DNA from: Myxocyprinus asiaticus
Lineage: Eukaryota; Chordata; Actinopteri; Cypriniformes; Catostomidae
Assembly: GCF_019703515.2 (NCBI RefSeq)
Contig: NC_059365.1
Location: forward strand, 41,932,501 to 41,996,500
Direction of reading: 5' to 3'
Length of the DNA: 64,000 nt
Of this stretch, positions 20,573 to 33,505 are shown piece after piece. The notes beneath the pieces are model-generated. The model did no database searches. It had not been told where the DNA came from and saw only the letters and a program-made list of their open reading frames with translations. The translations under genes and the position numbers were made by a program. Position 1 is the first letter of the stretch. Each line of letters starts with the position of its first letter.

Positions 20573-22600
20573 CAATTTACATTTAGTCATTTAGCAGTCG
20601 CTTTATCCAAAGAGACTTACAAATGAGGAACGTGGAAAGCAATTTGTCATACAAAACTCAACAATATCTGCAGTATCGCACTTCCAAGTTCTCAGAGTAG
20701 CTGGAGTAGTGTAGAAGCTAGCACAGAAGAAAGACAGTGAAGGAAAGTTTTTTGTTTTTTTTATTATTTTTATTATTAGTAAGTGCAATTATTGTGGGTA
20801 ATGATTGCTCATGGAACATGTGTTTTCAGCTGGCTCTTGAATGTTGAGATGGTTTCAGCAGATCATGTGGAAGTTGGTAGCTCATTCCACCACAGAGGAA
20901 CAGAGAAAGTGAATGATAGTGAAGTGGACATCGTGCTTCATGCGATGGGACTACCAGGCACTTCTCGTTTATTGACCGCAGAGAGCAAGTGGGGACATAG
21001 ACCTGGATGAGTGAATTGAAGTAATAGGGTGCTGTCCCACTGGTTGCCTGAAGGCCAGATTCAAAGCCTTGAATGTGAAACGGGCAGCTATAGGTAGCCA
21101 GTGGAGGGAAATCAAGAGGGGGGTGACTTGAGCCCTGTTTGGTTGATAGAAGTCCAGATGTACTGCTGTGTTCTGGACCATCTTCAGCAGCTTAATCATG
21201 CTAGCTGGGAGGCTGGCAAACAGAGCATTTCAGTAGTCCAGTCTTGAAATGACCAGAGCTTGGACCAGGAGCTACACAGCACAAACAGAAAGGCAAGGTC
21301 TGATTGTCCTGATTTTGTAAACCGTGAATCTGCAAGACTGGGTGGTTGATGAGATGTGGCCTGTGAAGTTAAGCTGGTCATCAACCACCACTCACAGGTT
21401 CTAGGCTGTCCTGGTTGGCTGTAGAGTAGTTGAACCAAGATGAATGCTGAGGTTGTGATCTACAGACAGGTTGGCTGGGATCATGAGGATTTCTGACTTG
21501 AGAAGTTTGAGCTGAAGGTGACATTCCTTCATCCAGGCCGAAATCTCCGAGAGGCAGGCACAGATACTAGCGAAGACGTGGGGTCATCAGGCTAGAACGA
21601 CAGGTAAAGCGGTGTATAATCTGCATAGCAGTGATGGGAAAAGCCATGTGCCTTAATGATTGATCCGAGTGATGTAGTGTATATCAAGAAGAGGAGGGGT
21701 CCAAGCTCTGATCCCTGAGGAACACCAGTGTTACCTGGTGTGACTTGGACACCTCTGCTCACCAGGTGACCTTTAAGGATTTAAGGATGCCTATGAGGAT
21801 CTACATAGGATTCAAACCATCCAAGTGTAGTTCCTGTGATGCCCAAGTTGGGGAGGGTGGACAGGAGGATCTGGCAGTTCACTATGTTGAAAGCACCAGA
21901 CAGGTCAAGGAGGATGAGGACAGATGATTTGGAGTTAGCTCTCGTCAGATGCAGGGTTTCAGCTACTGACAAGAGGGCAGTCTCCATTGAGTGTCCTTTT
22001 TGAAGCCAGACTGATGTCTGTCAATAGGTTGTTCTGTGAAAGAAAAGCAGAAAAAAAAATACAATGAAAAGCATACAAACTTTTCAAGAGTTTTAGCCAG
22101 GAGTGGTAGGAGAGAGACCGATCTGTGGGGTACTCAAGCTTACTAGAATGTGTTGAGAAACTTTCCAGTTGTAAGAGATTTGTTGGTGATGTCTGTGAGT
22201 GCGGGCATGATTGATGGAGAGGCAGCTTGAAGAAGATGGGAGGGGATAGGGTCATTGGGACAGGTAGTAGGATGGTTAGAAAGAAGCACTTTGGAGACCT
22301 CAGTCTCAGGTAGAGGAGAGAATGAGGAAAAAAAAAGAGGATGGGATTAGGGAAGGGAACGGTTGTGCATGTATGGTGTAGAGAACTGGCTGCAGATGTT
22401 TGCTACTTTATCAGTAAAAAATATAATAAAGTCATCAGCAGTCACAGAAGTAGTGGGTGGGGGAGGAGGAGGATAAAGAAGAGAAAAGGAAGTTGGAAAC
22501 AGTTTGTAGGAATCTGAAATGTTACTGATCTTATACTGGTAATAGTCAATCTTAGATAGTCAGTAGGTAGACTTGCAGGTTAGGTCTTAACACAATGAGG
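20573..22600 (-). mobile_element. L2 LINE, 5'-truncated (minus strand)
   Basis: The 3' end lies at 20573 (tttacatttagtcatttagc, then cagtcgctttatccaaagag). RT sequence is traceable to about 22600. It is older than the L2 at 8727, judging by many stops and indels. Confidence 0.8.
20960..22560 (-). pseudogene. L2 reverse transcriptase, decayed
   Basis: On the minus strand: NHPTTCPNDPIPS-like entry (about 22280), FLSQNNLLTDISLASKRT (about 22040), VLILLDLSGAFNIVNCQILL with the first catalytic Asp and then LGITGTTLGWFESYV (21930-21800), a GVPQGSVLGP-like block near 21715, YADD-like coding near 21625, SCQPPS region 21200, and KMVQNTAVHLDFYQPNRAQV, LLISLHWLPIAARFTFKAL (21190-21060). All RT blocks are in the right order but in different frames with numerous stops. 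Confidence 0.75.
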
Positions 22601-23602
22601 GATGTGCACCAGGGCTGCTGCTTCAGTGTTAATCACCAATTAATTACTTGATTGCTAATTGCTGCACAGTTCAGTCCACCCCTTTAAATTAGAAACTCAA
22701 AGTCTACAAGGTACTAAAAGTGACTAAAACTCCAGCACAATTGTACTAAACTAGGCACTAATTACCAAAGCTTAGCTTAACAGTCAGTGAAGTGCAGTTC
22801 AATCTCCTGGCTAACAACAGCTGCTATTCCACTACAACACAACCACACAGAAAGCAAAACCACAGTTACCGTTGTTCATTCTGCTAGACAAAATACTTTT
22901 TGTGTGTGTTATAAGTTATAATTAATTAATTTGCATAATTTGCAATTATGTTACAAGAACAATCACAATAATAAAATAAATTAACAAACAGATCAAAGCT
23001 AATCCAGCTTAACCATTAATAAACTTCCTAAGTAGACTGAGGGTACACCTCTGGGCACAGAATAAATTGTTTGCTGTAAAAACTGCCAAACAGTGGCAGC
23101 AGGCTTGGGATACTCAGTGTACAAGACATAAAATAATTTGAAGCAAGTATCAGCTGCCTGTAAAAGATGACGTAGGCTTGAGAGCAATGCATTTATCCAC
23201 AAGCTGCTGGACATGAGGGAATTGCTTCCATTGTTCCTCCTCCAAATACTGAATCATATTTGTTTCACCTTTGAAAATAAAATTAATTATGATGATACAC
23301 AAATGGTAAATGTAAACATATACGCATGATTAAACAATACCCCAAAATGTATTGTAATTAACAGTATACAGTACTTACAGGCACTGGAAATCAACAAAGG
23401 CTTTTTTGCCTCTTGGTAGGAATGCGAAACATCTTGCTACCCATTTTGTATAGCGATGGAGGAAGGATAGCTGGTAGGATTTTAATGCAACATCTCTAAG
23501 AGCCTCTTTTCATTAAAAAGAAAGACGAATAATGGATTTATGTTTGTAATATAACAATGTTTGTATATCTGGGGTTTTCAGTGCATTTATGTAAAATATT
23601 AC
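22601..23602. other. No gene recognised
   Basis: AT-rich. ORFs are below 75 codons and show no family resemblance. Confidence 0.35.
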
Positions 23603-24121
23603 TGTCATGGTCTCGGTTGGTCTATCTGTTTTTCCTGTGTGTCTGTGTGTTTTCGCATGATTAGCGTTCCCTTGGCGATGCTCATTCGCGCTGCTCACGA
23701 GGCAATCACTGCCACCTGTTTCCATTACCACTGCCTATAAATTCTCCCTCTTGTGCATGTTGGTCGCCAGATTGTTTTGTGAGTTTCTCTCGCCTCGCTG
23801 TCGGTCTTGTTAGCGTTCTCTCGCCCAGTTCTCAAGTGTGGATTTACCACTTGGTGGTTATGTGATTGTGTTTCTCTCTGGACATTTTTTCGCTATCCTG
23901 TGGATTATACTCCCCTTTACACCTGTTTGCCTCATTGCCGCCATTTTCCGCCCGTGTGTCTCCATGCCGTCACTCCTCCAAACTTCTTCTCATGCCTTCC
24001 TCAGTCAGTCATCTCCATTTGCTCTTCCTTCTGCAGCCTGTGCCAGATAAGTTTCTAATTTTCTAATCTTCACTTCAATAAAGACTGTTATATTTTATTT
24101 ATCTGCCTTTGAGTTCTACCA
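23603..24121 (+). repeat. Solo LTR (about 519 bp)
   Basis: Begins TGTCATGGTCTCGG. It has a TATA-like cctataaattctccc near 23735 and AATAAA at 24078 (cttcaataaagactg), and ends TACCA. The flanks attac (23598-23602) and aatac (24122-24126) fit a 5-bp target duplication with one mismatch. No internal element sequence is left, so it looks like a product of LTR-LTR recombination. The short ORFs inside are not genes. Confidence 0.62.
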
Positions 24122-25679
24122 AATACATATAGTTTTTTCCTTCATATCAGATTTAACAGTTCCTTGCCATTCCAGGGGTATCCACACATCTTGGATACTC
24201 TTGGGTGATCTCCATTAAGGACTTCGATCCATTCTGTCTTATCCACTGTGCTTAATAGATGGCTGTTCCTCTCATTTATACTTCAACTTGACTGATATTT
24301 TTTCTTCTTCAGCAACTCTGAATGAGTATGAATCACCAAAGTAAAAATATCACAGCAATGTAAATGTAATTATTACTTGTTCTGCCACTACTACAACTAA
24401 TACTACTACTAGTACTACTAATAGTAATACATAGAAGGATTTTCCTTTAGTTCATTAACATGATCATATAAGAAATTAGAGTTTTTCCATCCAAATTTTG
24501 ACCCAGTGTGCTGAATTCCAGACAAGAACCACATGTGGCAAATGGTCATGCCCCAACAATCACCTGTGCTGCAGCGCCTTTGACGTCACATCGCATACTA
24601 CATGTGCAAAGAAGTGAAAGAATGCTGTTTTGGTCTCAGTATTGTTTGGTTAGGGTTAGGTTTAGGTTAGGAGCATATTAATGTCATTATTCCTCAAATA
24701 TTTCCAAAAATCAGATGAGCTGTGCCTTTCACATCATATCTATCCAAACAAGATGTTGCGCAGTGTGTCATGCAAAGGTGTTGAATTAAGTTGTCTGATT
24801 TGTAATATATTTAACTAACTGACATAGTACAACTGGGAATGATCATACTCCCATATCCTTTGCCATCTGAATTTCTAAGGCATGTAAATTGCGTGACCAG
24901 GGACAGAGACAGCTCTTCAGTTTTGTCTGATAGTGGACTTGGTAGACAAATAGTACAGATATAAGGTTACTTATGAGTAAGGGTATACACACACACACAG
25001 AGGAAAAAAAATTATTGACCACTAATGATAAAATACCTTTTTTTTTTTGTTTTTTGTTTTTAAGTAAACCATGCATAAAAACTCACTATCCTCCAAACCA
25101 CTCTGTTAAATCAGTCACCAAAATACAGACCATTTTCATCCTGTCTCGCAGATTTAAGTTTTGCTCACGGTCCAGAGAGGAGGGAACAGAAGTCCCACTC
25201 TGTGCACCCCTCCAAAATTCATTGTGTATCCTTGTTGAGAAAAGGCAATAATAAAAAATGAGGCAACACACATAACTTCATAATGATAGTATGACATTTA
25301 TGTGACTTTAAACAAATAAATAAACACCCCTTGCACACATGGGTGGTCATGTACAGATGCGTAGGACACAGTCATTACAATGGAAAAATAGAATAAAAAA
25401 ATTCCGGCACACATACAGCTAGCAGATCTTTGACAAATAACAGAATTTATTACATGACTTCTTTCAGTCAAAGAATTTGGTCAGAAAATTCAGTCCAAGA
25501 ATTTATTCAGAGAATTGTTCCAAAATGCCTGGCAAAGGTTATTAAATTAAGTAATTTTAGTAATTTAATAGATCAGCTTTATAACAGTGTGCAGAACTTC
25601 TGATATGTCTTTAAATATAAATATGCATATATGACTAAGTTCAGGCATGAAACTGTATACACATTATGACACAGGTCAC
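24122..25679. other. No gene recognised
   Basis: Includes a degenerate (TAC)n patch near 24396-24428 and low-complexity poly-T at 25038-25056. Nothing coding is supported. Confidence 0.35.
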
Positions 25680-26530
25680 TAGCCGTTTAAGCCTTTCGGC
25701 TTAGCAGGCCAAGGCACACAGAGATTTAGTTAATTAGCATTGTGCCATTCGGCCAAGCAGGCCAAGGCACACCTAGCTAATACACGTAGTGCACATGGTT
25801 CTTCAGAGCAGCAGCAGCACACAAATCTTGGTGGTAAATCTGCTTGTTTGGGGGGTTGTGTTATGCATTTCTGCAGCTTCCCTGCTTTGTTGGGCAATTG
25901 TATTTACAGTATGTCTAATTGTGCAGCAGCATGTCATACATGCTTCATGCAGCATGCCTTGTGTTTTTGTAATTGTGCAGCACCATGTTCACATGCTTAA
26001 CTCAGTATGACAGTGTGTTCTTGCAGTAGCAAGTCTCTGTACTTACTCTACAGAAGCAGCAGTGTAGCAGATCTAGTCAGCCAAGACCAATATCCTATCA
26101 ATATGTCATACCCACATTAACATGCTAAATCTTTCTGAGTTTTCATTTAATTTCATTCAGGTTTTAAACTCTGAATGGTGCAAGCTGGTTCTTTGAACTT
26201 GTTATCTGTTAGCCAATAAGCTCGCTCACGTGGTGTAAGCTGTTATGTCATTTAACATGTAATCAGGTAGCCAATTAACCTCTCTCTTTACCTAACATTT
26301 AAATTTGCTCAGTTAGCAAGTAAGCCGGTTTCACAGCAGCCCGCTGCAAGAGTTTTCTCTGAAACCCTCCACCTCCCCAGCTCCACTTGTCTTATATGCT
26401 ACACAGGGATTGTATTTATGTCATACATGCTTGATGCAGCATGCTAGAAGCATTGTGTTTTTCTAACTGTGCAGAAGCAGCAACATGTCCACATGATTAA
26501 CTCAATATGTCTGTGTGTGCTTAAATGTAA
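25680..26530. repeat. Diverged internal duplications
   Basis: 'agccgtttaagcctttcggcttagcaggccaaggcacac' at 25681 is repeated as 'ccattcggccaagcaggccaaggcacac' at 25744. 'gtcatacatgcttcatgcagcatgc' (25933) recurs as 'gtcatacatgcttgatgcagcatgc' (26420), followed by matching 'acatg.ttaactcaatatg' blocks. The class of repeat is unknown. Confidence 0.5.
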
Positions 26531-27629
26531 TATCTATCCAAAACCAAAAAATAATAAAAAATAAAATATTCAGAATAAATCCCCTTAATAAAACAAGTAT
26601 TCATTCAGATAACAACACATTGAACATTTCTCAAAACATTTGAACGTTTCAGGTCAATTTCTCTTGATTTGTGAAACATTCTCAGCAGTTTGGGTGTGTG
26701 ACGCTAAAATACGGGACAAACAGCATCGCTAATCGATTTCATCCGGAATGCATTTTTTCATTTTAAATACGGGACACTTCCATATTATAAGGGACAGTTG
26801 GTAAAATACATTTTCATTTGATTAATTCTACCTGATTCTGCTTCAGTGTGAGAGTGTCTCCCTCTCTTCACTCACTGCGATGAATTACCTCAGTCAATGA
26901 TGGTGGTGACAGCGGTTGTCAGGGGTGGGTAATGGTAGAATTTAAGTCATAATGCACCAATTTCAACAAAGAATCGGCATTTTCACAAAACAGCATGGGA
27001 TACAGTTAAAGGGAAGCTAACATGACAGTAGATTATGGACTTCTGAAGCAGCAAAACAAGTGGGTATACCGAGAGTATACGCACATTTTGATCCTTAGAA
27101 GTTGTTACAGGCAAAGCCCTGGGAAAAAAGTAAGTACAGTATATGTGCATATGGCCCTGACTACACCACTCAGGTAAATTATGTACATCAGAGATTGTAG
27201 TAATAAAATCAGTTAAATAATGGATACATATTGGTAATGAATAAACAAATGGCTTGATAAAGTAATTAACAAAGGCGATAAAAGCTAATTGGTTTGGGCC
27301 AAAACCAGGTGGCCAGGGGGTCAGTCAATCATTTGTGTGTTTTTTGTAGAGTATAAAAAAACAGACCTAATCAGATGCTGGCAATCATGAAAGTCAAATT
27401 CATTCTGTGAAGTCCATCCTTGTTTTTTACATTGTTAGGAATTGAAAAAATCTTGCTTTGAAAAGTCAATGTAGGGTCAAAAGATAACTTTTGATAAAAA
27501 GTGGTATTAGTCAAATTTCTAAACAATATTTCTGTGCATCCTGAACCACAATTACTCCACCTTTATCATCAGGTTTAATAACAATGTCCGAGTCTTATTT
27601 TAAATCTGACAAAGCTTACATCAATAGAC
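26531..27629. other. No gene recognised
   Basis: AT-rich flank upstream of the LINE. No element ends or coding potential seen. Confidence 0.35.
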
Positions 27630-27646
27630 AAGTTTTAGGACTCAAG

Positions 27647-30586
27647 ATGGCGCCGAGTATGGCTGCTGCGTTGCGAGCTCCGACACAACATAGCAATGTT
27701 TTGTTTGTTTTGTTTATAATTCTTATGTTTTTTGTCTTGGATGTTGTCTGCCTTATTGTCTACGACAGACAAACACTTTTGGACATTGGTTCAGCGATCT
27801 CACACCGAAAACCGGACTTCACATTCCTCAATGCCGACCCGCTGTTTACAAACACGCAAGCGGAGCCCTTTGTCTGGGCAGCATGGCCGCGGAAACGCAA
27901 AAGGAAAAGGGGAAACAGAGCCGGCGTTCTCATCAGAGTAAGACGCCGCGCAAATCGACCCCCGCTACCCACTATTCTACTGGCAAATGTTCAGTCTCTG
28001 GATAACAAGCTCTGCGAGCTGAAAGCGCGGATCTCTTTCCAACGAGAGACGAGGGACTGCTGCATTATCTGCCTAACAGAAACTTGGATGTCTGCGGAGA
28101 TTCCAGACTCAGCCATTGAACCCGCGGGGTTCTCCATGCACCGAGCGGACAGAGCGAAAGACCTCTCAGGTAAAACTAGAGGAGGTGGTGTATGTTTTAT
28201 GATCAACAAATCCTGGTGTGATAAGAGGAACGTAAATTCCATCAAGTCTTTCTGTTCTCCTGATCTGGAATTTCTTATGCTTCTGTGTCGACCATTCTGG
28301 CTACCGAGGGAATTCACAGCGGTCATTATCACTGCTGTGTACATTCCGCCACAAGCCGACACAGACCGGGCACTCAAGGAACTGTATGGGAGTATAAGTG
28401 AGCAAGAAACCGCGCACCCTGAGGCCGCATTCATTGTGACCGGGGACTTTAATAAAGCCAGTTTAAAATCAGTCGCACCAAAATATCACCAGCACATTAG
28501 TTTCAACACACGAGGGGACCGGGTTTTGGATCATTGCTACTCTCTGTTCTGGGATGGCTACAAATCCCTCCCCCGCCCACCATTTGGCAAATCGGACCAC
28601 TCTTCCATTCTGCTTCTGCCCGCTTACAGGCAGAAATTGAAACAGGAAGCACCCACCCTCAGAACGATCCAGTGCTGGTCGGACCAATCAGACTCAATGC
28701 TACAAGACTGTTTTGATCACACGGACTGGGAGATGTTCCGGTCCACCTCTGATGATGACATCGAGCTTTATGCTGATAGCGTAATGTGTTTCATCAGAAC
28801 GTGCATAGAGGACGTGATTCCGACCAGAACTGTACGAATCTATCTGAATCAGAAGCCGTGGATCAATAGCGATGTTTGCGCGGCACTTAATGTGCGGACC
28901 TCTGCTTTTAATTCCGGGAACACAAAGGAGCATAAACAAGCCAGTTATGCCCTCCGAAAAACTATCAAAACAGCAAAACGCCAGTACAGGGACAAGATTG
29001 AAGGACAGTTTAACACCACCAACTCTAGAAGCATGTGGCAGGGAATTAACATCATCACGGACTTTAAAGGGAATAAAAACTCCGCCATGAACACCGCTGC
29101 CTCTCTACCGGATGAGCTAAATACTTTTTATGCTCGTTTCGAGGGAAATAACACCGCCCTCGCGGAGAGAGCTCTCGCGGCTGAAGCTACAGAGGTCAGT
29201 TCACTCTCCGTCTCTGTAGTGGATGTAACCCGATCCTTCCGACGGGTGAATATCCGCAAAGCCGCAGGCCCAGACGGCATTCCGGGCCACGTCATCAGAG
29301 CGTGCACGAACCAGCTGGCTGGTGTTTTTACGGACATTTTCAACCTTTCCCTCTCTTTGTCTGTAGTCCCCACATGCTTTAAAACATCCACCATTGTGCC
29401 TGTTCCATAACAATCAAAAATAACTTGTTTAAATGACTGGCGTCCTGTTGCTCTGACCCCCATCATCAGCAAATGTTTTGAGAGACTAATCAGAGATTAC
29501 ATCTGCTCTGTCTTGCCACTCAATCTTGACCCGCTGCAGTTTGCTTACCGCAACAACCGCTCCACTGATGATGCCATTGCATCTACACTACACACTGCTC
29601 TCTCCCACCTGGAAAAAAAGAACACTTATGTGAGAATGTTGTTTGTAGACTACAGCTCAGCATTCAACACCATAGTGCCCTCCAAGCTAGATGAGAAACT
29701 CCGGGCTCTGGGCTTAAACAGCTCACTGTGCAGCTGGATCCTGGACTTCCTGTCAAGCAGACGCCAGGTGGTTAGAATAGGCAGCAACATCTCCTCATCA
29801 CCGATCCTCAACACTGGAGCCCCACAGGGCTGTGTTCTCAGCCCACTACTGTATTCCTTGTACACACATGACTGTGTGGCAACACATAGCTCCAATGCCA
29901 TCATTAAGTTTGCTGATGACACGACGGTGGTAGGTCTGATCACTGACAATGATGAAACAGCCTACAGAGAGGAGGTGCACACTCTGACACACTGGTGTCA
30001 GGAGCACAACCTCTCCTTCAACGTCAGTAAGACAAAGGAGCTTGTGGTGGACTTCAGAAGAAAAGACAGAGAACACAGTCCCATCACCATCAATGGAGCA
30101 CCAGTGGAGAGAGTCAGCAGCTTCAAGTTCCTGGGTGTCCACATCACTGAGGAACTCACATGGTCCGTCCACACTGAAGTCGTTGTGAAGAAGGCTCATC
30201 AGCGCCTCTTCTTCCTGAGACGGCTGAGGAAGTTTGGAATGAACCACCACATCCTCACACGGTTCTACACCTGCACTGTGGAGAGCATCCTGACTGGCTG
30301 TATCTCCGCCTGGTATGGCAATAGCACCGCCCACAACCGCAAAGCACTGCAAAGGGTGGTGCGAACTGCCAAACACATCATCGGAGGTGAGCTTCCCTCC
30401 CTCCAGGAAATATATACAAGGCGGTGTGTGAAAAAAGCTCGGAGGATCATCAGAGACTCCAGCCACCCGAGCCATGGGCTGTTCTCACTGCTACCATCAG
30501 GTAGGCGGTATCACAGCATCAGGACCCGCACCAGCCGACTCCATGATAGCTTCTTCCCCCATGCAATCAGACTTCTGAACTCTTGA
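27647..30586 (+). pseudogene. LINE ORF2: AP-endonuclease + reverse transcriptase, one in-frame stop
   Basis: ATG at 27647 (MAPSMAAALRAPTQ) lies in the YY1-like box; the open frame extends 63 bp further upstream into flanking DNA. A hydrophobic stretch (VLFVLFIILMFFVLDVVCLI) comes near residue 20. Endonuclease blocks: LLANVQSLDNK, ICLTETW, VYIPP, IVTGDFN, and PPFGKSDHSSILLL. RT blocks: [87 protein letters not shown], and the C-terminal [20 protein letters not shown]. The frame is open except for TAA at 29408-29410 between VPVP and QSKIT, where Lys (AAA/AAG) is expected. The next ATG (29513) is in the same frame, so one base change separates it from a 979-codon frame. It would nick DNA and reverse-transcribe its own RNA. 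Confidence 0.9.
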
Positions 30587-30741
30587 TCTCTCATGATCAA
30601 TATACATCAGCACTGCACTTTATTACCCTTACTCTTATATCTCACACCGGACTGTCATAAATTATATTATTATTATATTATGTCTCTCTAAACAACCGAC
30701 TATCAACCGACAGCCTGAATGTCAATACAGTACAATACTGT

Positions 30742-30747
<6 letters not shown>

Positions 30748-30789
<42 letters not shown>
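30748..30789. repeat. (TA)n microsatellite in LINE 3' UTR
   Basis: About 21 TA units in the 3' untranslated part of the LINE, followed by T-rich low complexity to 30840. Confidence 0.95.
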
Positions 30790-30790
<1 letters not shown>

Positions 30791-31145
30791 TTTTTTTTAT
30801 TTTTTATTTTTTTATATATTTTAATTTTTAATTTTTATTGAATAATGTGTATCTATATAGTAAAAAACAAAAAAAACAAAAAATAAAAACAAAAACAAAA
30901 ACAGCGTATTGTATACTGTACAGTGTATGTTATTATTTGTATATTGTTGAGTGTAATTATGTGTATAACAGATGTTTAAATTGTGTTGTGTTAATTTGAT
31001 GTTATTGTAAATTGGTATATGTCTCATCACTGTCACGACTGCTATGTTGATTGGAACTGCACCCAAGAATTTCACACACCATTGCACTTGTGTATATGGC
31101 TGTGTGACAATAAAGTGATTTGATTTGATTTTGATTTGAAGTTTT

Positions 31146-31869
31146 GTGGTATACACCAATGAGTCAAAACATTATGACCACTCACAAGTGAAGCAAATAC
31201 CGTTGATCATCTCCTAACAAGGCCACATATCAAGGTCTGGGTAGATTATATGGTAAGCGAACAGTTCTCGTTGTCAACGTGTTGAATGCAGGAGAAATGG
31301 GCAAATTCTTCGCTTGAATCCTGTTTCTACATGACTGTTGGACAACAGGTCCTCTGCATAATTCTGAACATTATGCAACATCTCTTCCATAGTCTAAGTC
31401 AACATTATCTTTGTGCACCTTAAGCCAGCGGCAGAAGTCGTTAGCAGTGAAACTTACTGAGTAGCCTAAGAAATTAATTTAACATTTGATTTGAAAGTAT
31501 ACCAATCCTAATTTGAGTGCAGCACTTTTGGAACCCAAGGGGTTAAAAGTCTCACAATCAACATTGTACAAAAAAAGTGGGATAGAAAACTCTTTAGAAA
31601 ATAAGGTGTGCTGTTTGTAAAGCTCTCTATCATGGAAGTCTTGTAATACCCCAACACCATGCTTTGTATTCTGAGAGTCTATGATGATTTGCATTGTACC
31701 AGGGCTTTCAAGGACTTTTTTTCAGAAGTGGGCTGTGAATTAACTAAAATTATTCAGGTACTGCAGTTTGTTTAACCATGCCAGATACAGAGTCATGCCA
31801 CTGACAATACGATACCCCTGAAAAATACTCTATGCAAGGTCAATGAAATACCTTGCTCTTATTTTCAAG
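31146..31869. other. No gene recognised
   Basis: Flanking DNA downstream of the LINE. ORFs are below 72 codons with no similarity recognised. Confidence 0.35.
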
Positions 31870-32175
31870 ATAGAAGAATATTTCAGCTCTGTAGGTCCTC
31901 ACAATGCAAATGAATGTGTACCAAAAGTTTGAAGCTCCAAAAGCACATAAAGGCAGCATGAAAGTAATCCATTGTAATCCAGTGGTTACATCCTATCATC
32001 AGAAATTATATGATTGGTGCGGGTGAGAAACAGATCAAAATGTAAGTCCTTTTTTTACTATCAATTGCCACTTTCATTTTTTCATCCACATTCTTCTTTT
32101 GGTTTTGGCGATTTACATACTCCATGCATATTGCCACCTACTGGGCAGGGAGGAGAATTTATAGAAAGATACAGC
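31870..32175. repeat. Dispersed cyprinid repeat (unclassified)
   Basis: 'agctccaaaagcacataaaggcagcatgaaagtaatcc ... gcgggtgagaaacagatcaa ... gccacctactgggcagggaggagaattta' is a widespread fish repeat. Its 'gtgggtgagaaacagatcaa' block recurs at 47509. Edges are unclear and there is no coding content. Confidence 0.5.
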
Positions 32176-33320
32176 AATCCGTGTGAGAACAGTCAGAAGG
32201 TCTGTACTGAGTTTGGAGGATGTATTTTGAAAGCTCTAGGAGGAGCTACAGTTGATAATTTTGGTCTTGATAATTTTGGAATATAGCCCTGTAGCCAACC
32301 AACCCTGGTCTCCCCTGATATCAGTTCCTCAAATTTTCATTCTTTGTCATTTAGCTACACCTTTTTAAAGATGCTGCACTTGCTTCAATGTGATTGCTGT
32401 AATGTCATAAAGACTGGCATTCACAACAACAGAGCCCAGCAAAACAAATATTGATCTTTGACAGCTATGTCAAAAACAAGATCTCTCCCACTGATGGGTT
32501 TTTAAGGGGGCTTTCACACAGGCCATGTAGTCTGAAACAGAGCACGGATTGCATAAAACATTGATAAAATTAATGTTGCTTTGTGGACCGTGGTAACAAA
32601 TTTGAAAATACCTTGTAACGGTGGTGGCCCCAAATGAGAATATACATTTTAAACAGTTTGATTTTCATTACAGTAATTATAAGAATAAACATACCAAAGA
32701 AATTAATTATGCAAAATTTATTTTTACATAAAGGACAGGGACATACATTTAAATAAAATAATTGGAATTCCAACATGACATTTAAACAACATACACATAA
32801 CTTCACAAATACACTCAAACAGATTTTTGGATGTGTGTGTGCATGTGTGTGTACGTTTCCATATGTCCATGCATGTGGCAGAAATGGGGCAGAAATGGTT
32901 CTCTGCAGGCAACTCACGGGGGAGGGGGGAGAATGTCGATTGGGAACTCCTGTAGGTTAGGTTGGAAACAAATTCAGAAGCAAATACATGGATCTTGTCA
33001 CTACACACTTCCTCAACATTTTTGCCAGTGTTGTCAGCAAATCAAGTGCAACATGATCCTCCAGACGTCTTACCATAACAGCGATAACAGCCTCTGCTGT
33101 ATTGTACAGTGCAATGGCAGTGCATAAATCAGACACTCCAACAACTTCTCCACCACCTCCTTCATTTCACCATATGCCCCTTCACCTGCGTTCTGAACCA
33201 CCCTGTTCTTATCTCACCGGTCTTCCCCATGTTTCATTTCAGTCTGCCATGTTTTAAACTCTCTCTCTCCCCTCTGTGTCTCTTAATCAAGATCAGGTGT
33301 AATCAATCGGGCATTGGCAG
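32176..33320. other. No gene recognised
   Basis: Includes short GT-rich patches near 32830. No element or gene motif identified before the DIRS left end at 33321. Confidence 0.35.
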
Positions 33321-33505
33321 TTCCCTATCTGTCACTCACTTGACGTTGTATCGATATAGTGACACTAGGGGTAACTCTTGGGAGCCCGAGACACCTCGGG
33401 TCTTTGATAAAAGGCCAATGAAAATTGGCGAGTGGTATTTGCATGCCACTCCCCTGGACATAAGGGTATAAAAGGAGCTGGTATGCAACCACTCATTCAG
33501 ATTTT
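33321..33505 (+). repeat. DIRS left inverted terminal repeat
   Basis: ttccctatctgtcactcact ... gtgacactaggggtaactct ... caaccactcattcagatttt. Positions from about 33360 match the reverse complement of 39418-39570. The outermost 40 bp do not pair with the right repeat but with the internal complementary region. Confidence 0.88.
33462..33485 (+). promoter_or_regulatory. TATA box in the DIRS left terminal repeat
   Basis: aagggtataaaaggagctgg contains TATAAAA at 33467-33473, about 290 bp before the gag ATG at 33755. The right terminal repeat has the mirrored 'ccttttatacccg', so both ends could promote transcription. The DIRS fragment at 8539 lacks this segment. Confidence 0.6.

Larger units (their letters stand above)
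27637..31138 (+). mobile_element. Nearly full-length LINE (CR1/L2-group, Jockey superfamily) with 7-bp flanking duplication
   Basis: AAGTTTT flanks both sides (27630-27636 and 31139-31145). The 5' end carries aagatggcgccgag, a YY1-type box, a usual feature of LINE 5' ends that doubles as the start codon. A single ORF with endonuclease and RT spans 27647-30586. The 3' UTR holds a (TA)n tract and ends with gacaataaagtgatttgatt plus TTGATT repeats. At 3.5 kb it is complete or nearly so and the best-preserved coding element of the window. Clade assignment within the CR1/L2 group is by eye only. Confidence 0.85.

Noticed and set aside
23807..24066. Three overlapping ORFs at 23807-24066
   Set aside because: They lie inside the solo LTR between TATA-like and poly(A) signals; pyrimidine-rich LTR sequence explains the open frames.
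29128..30475. Minus-strand ORFs of 114 and 209 codons
   Set aside because: They are antisense to the LINE endonuclease-RT frame, whose motifs are unambiguous on the plus strand.
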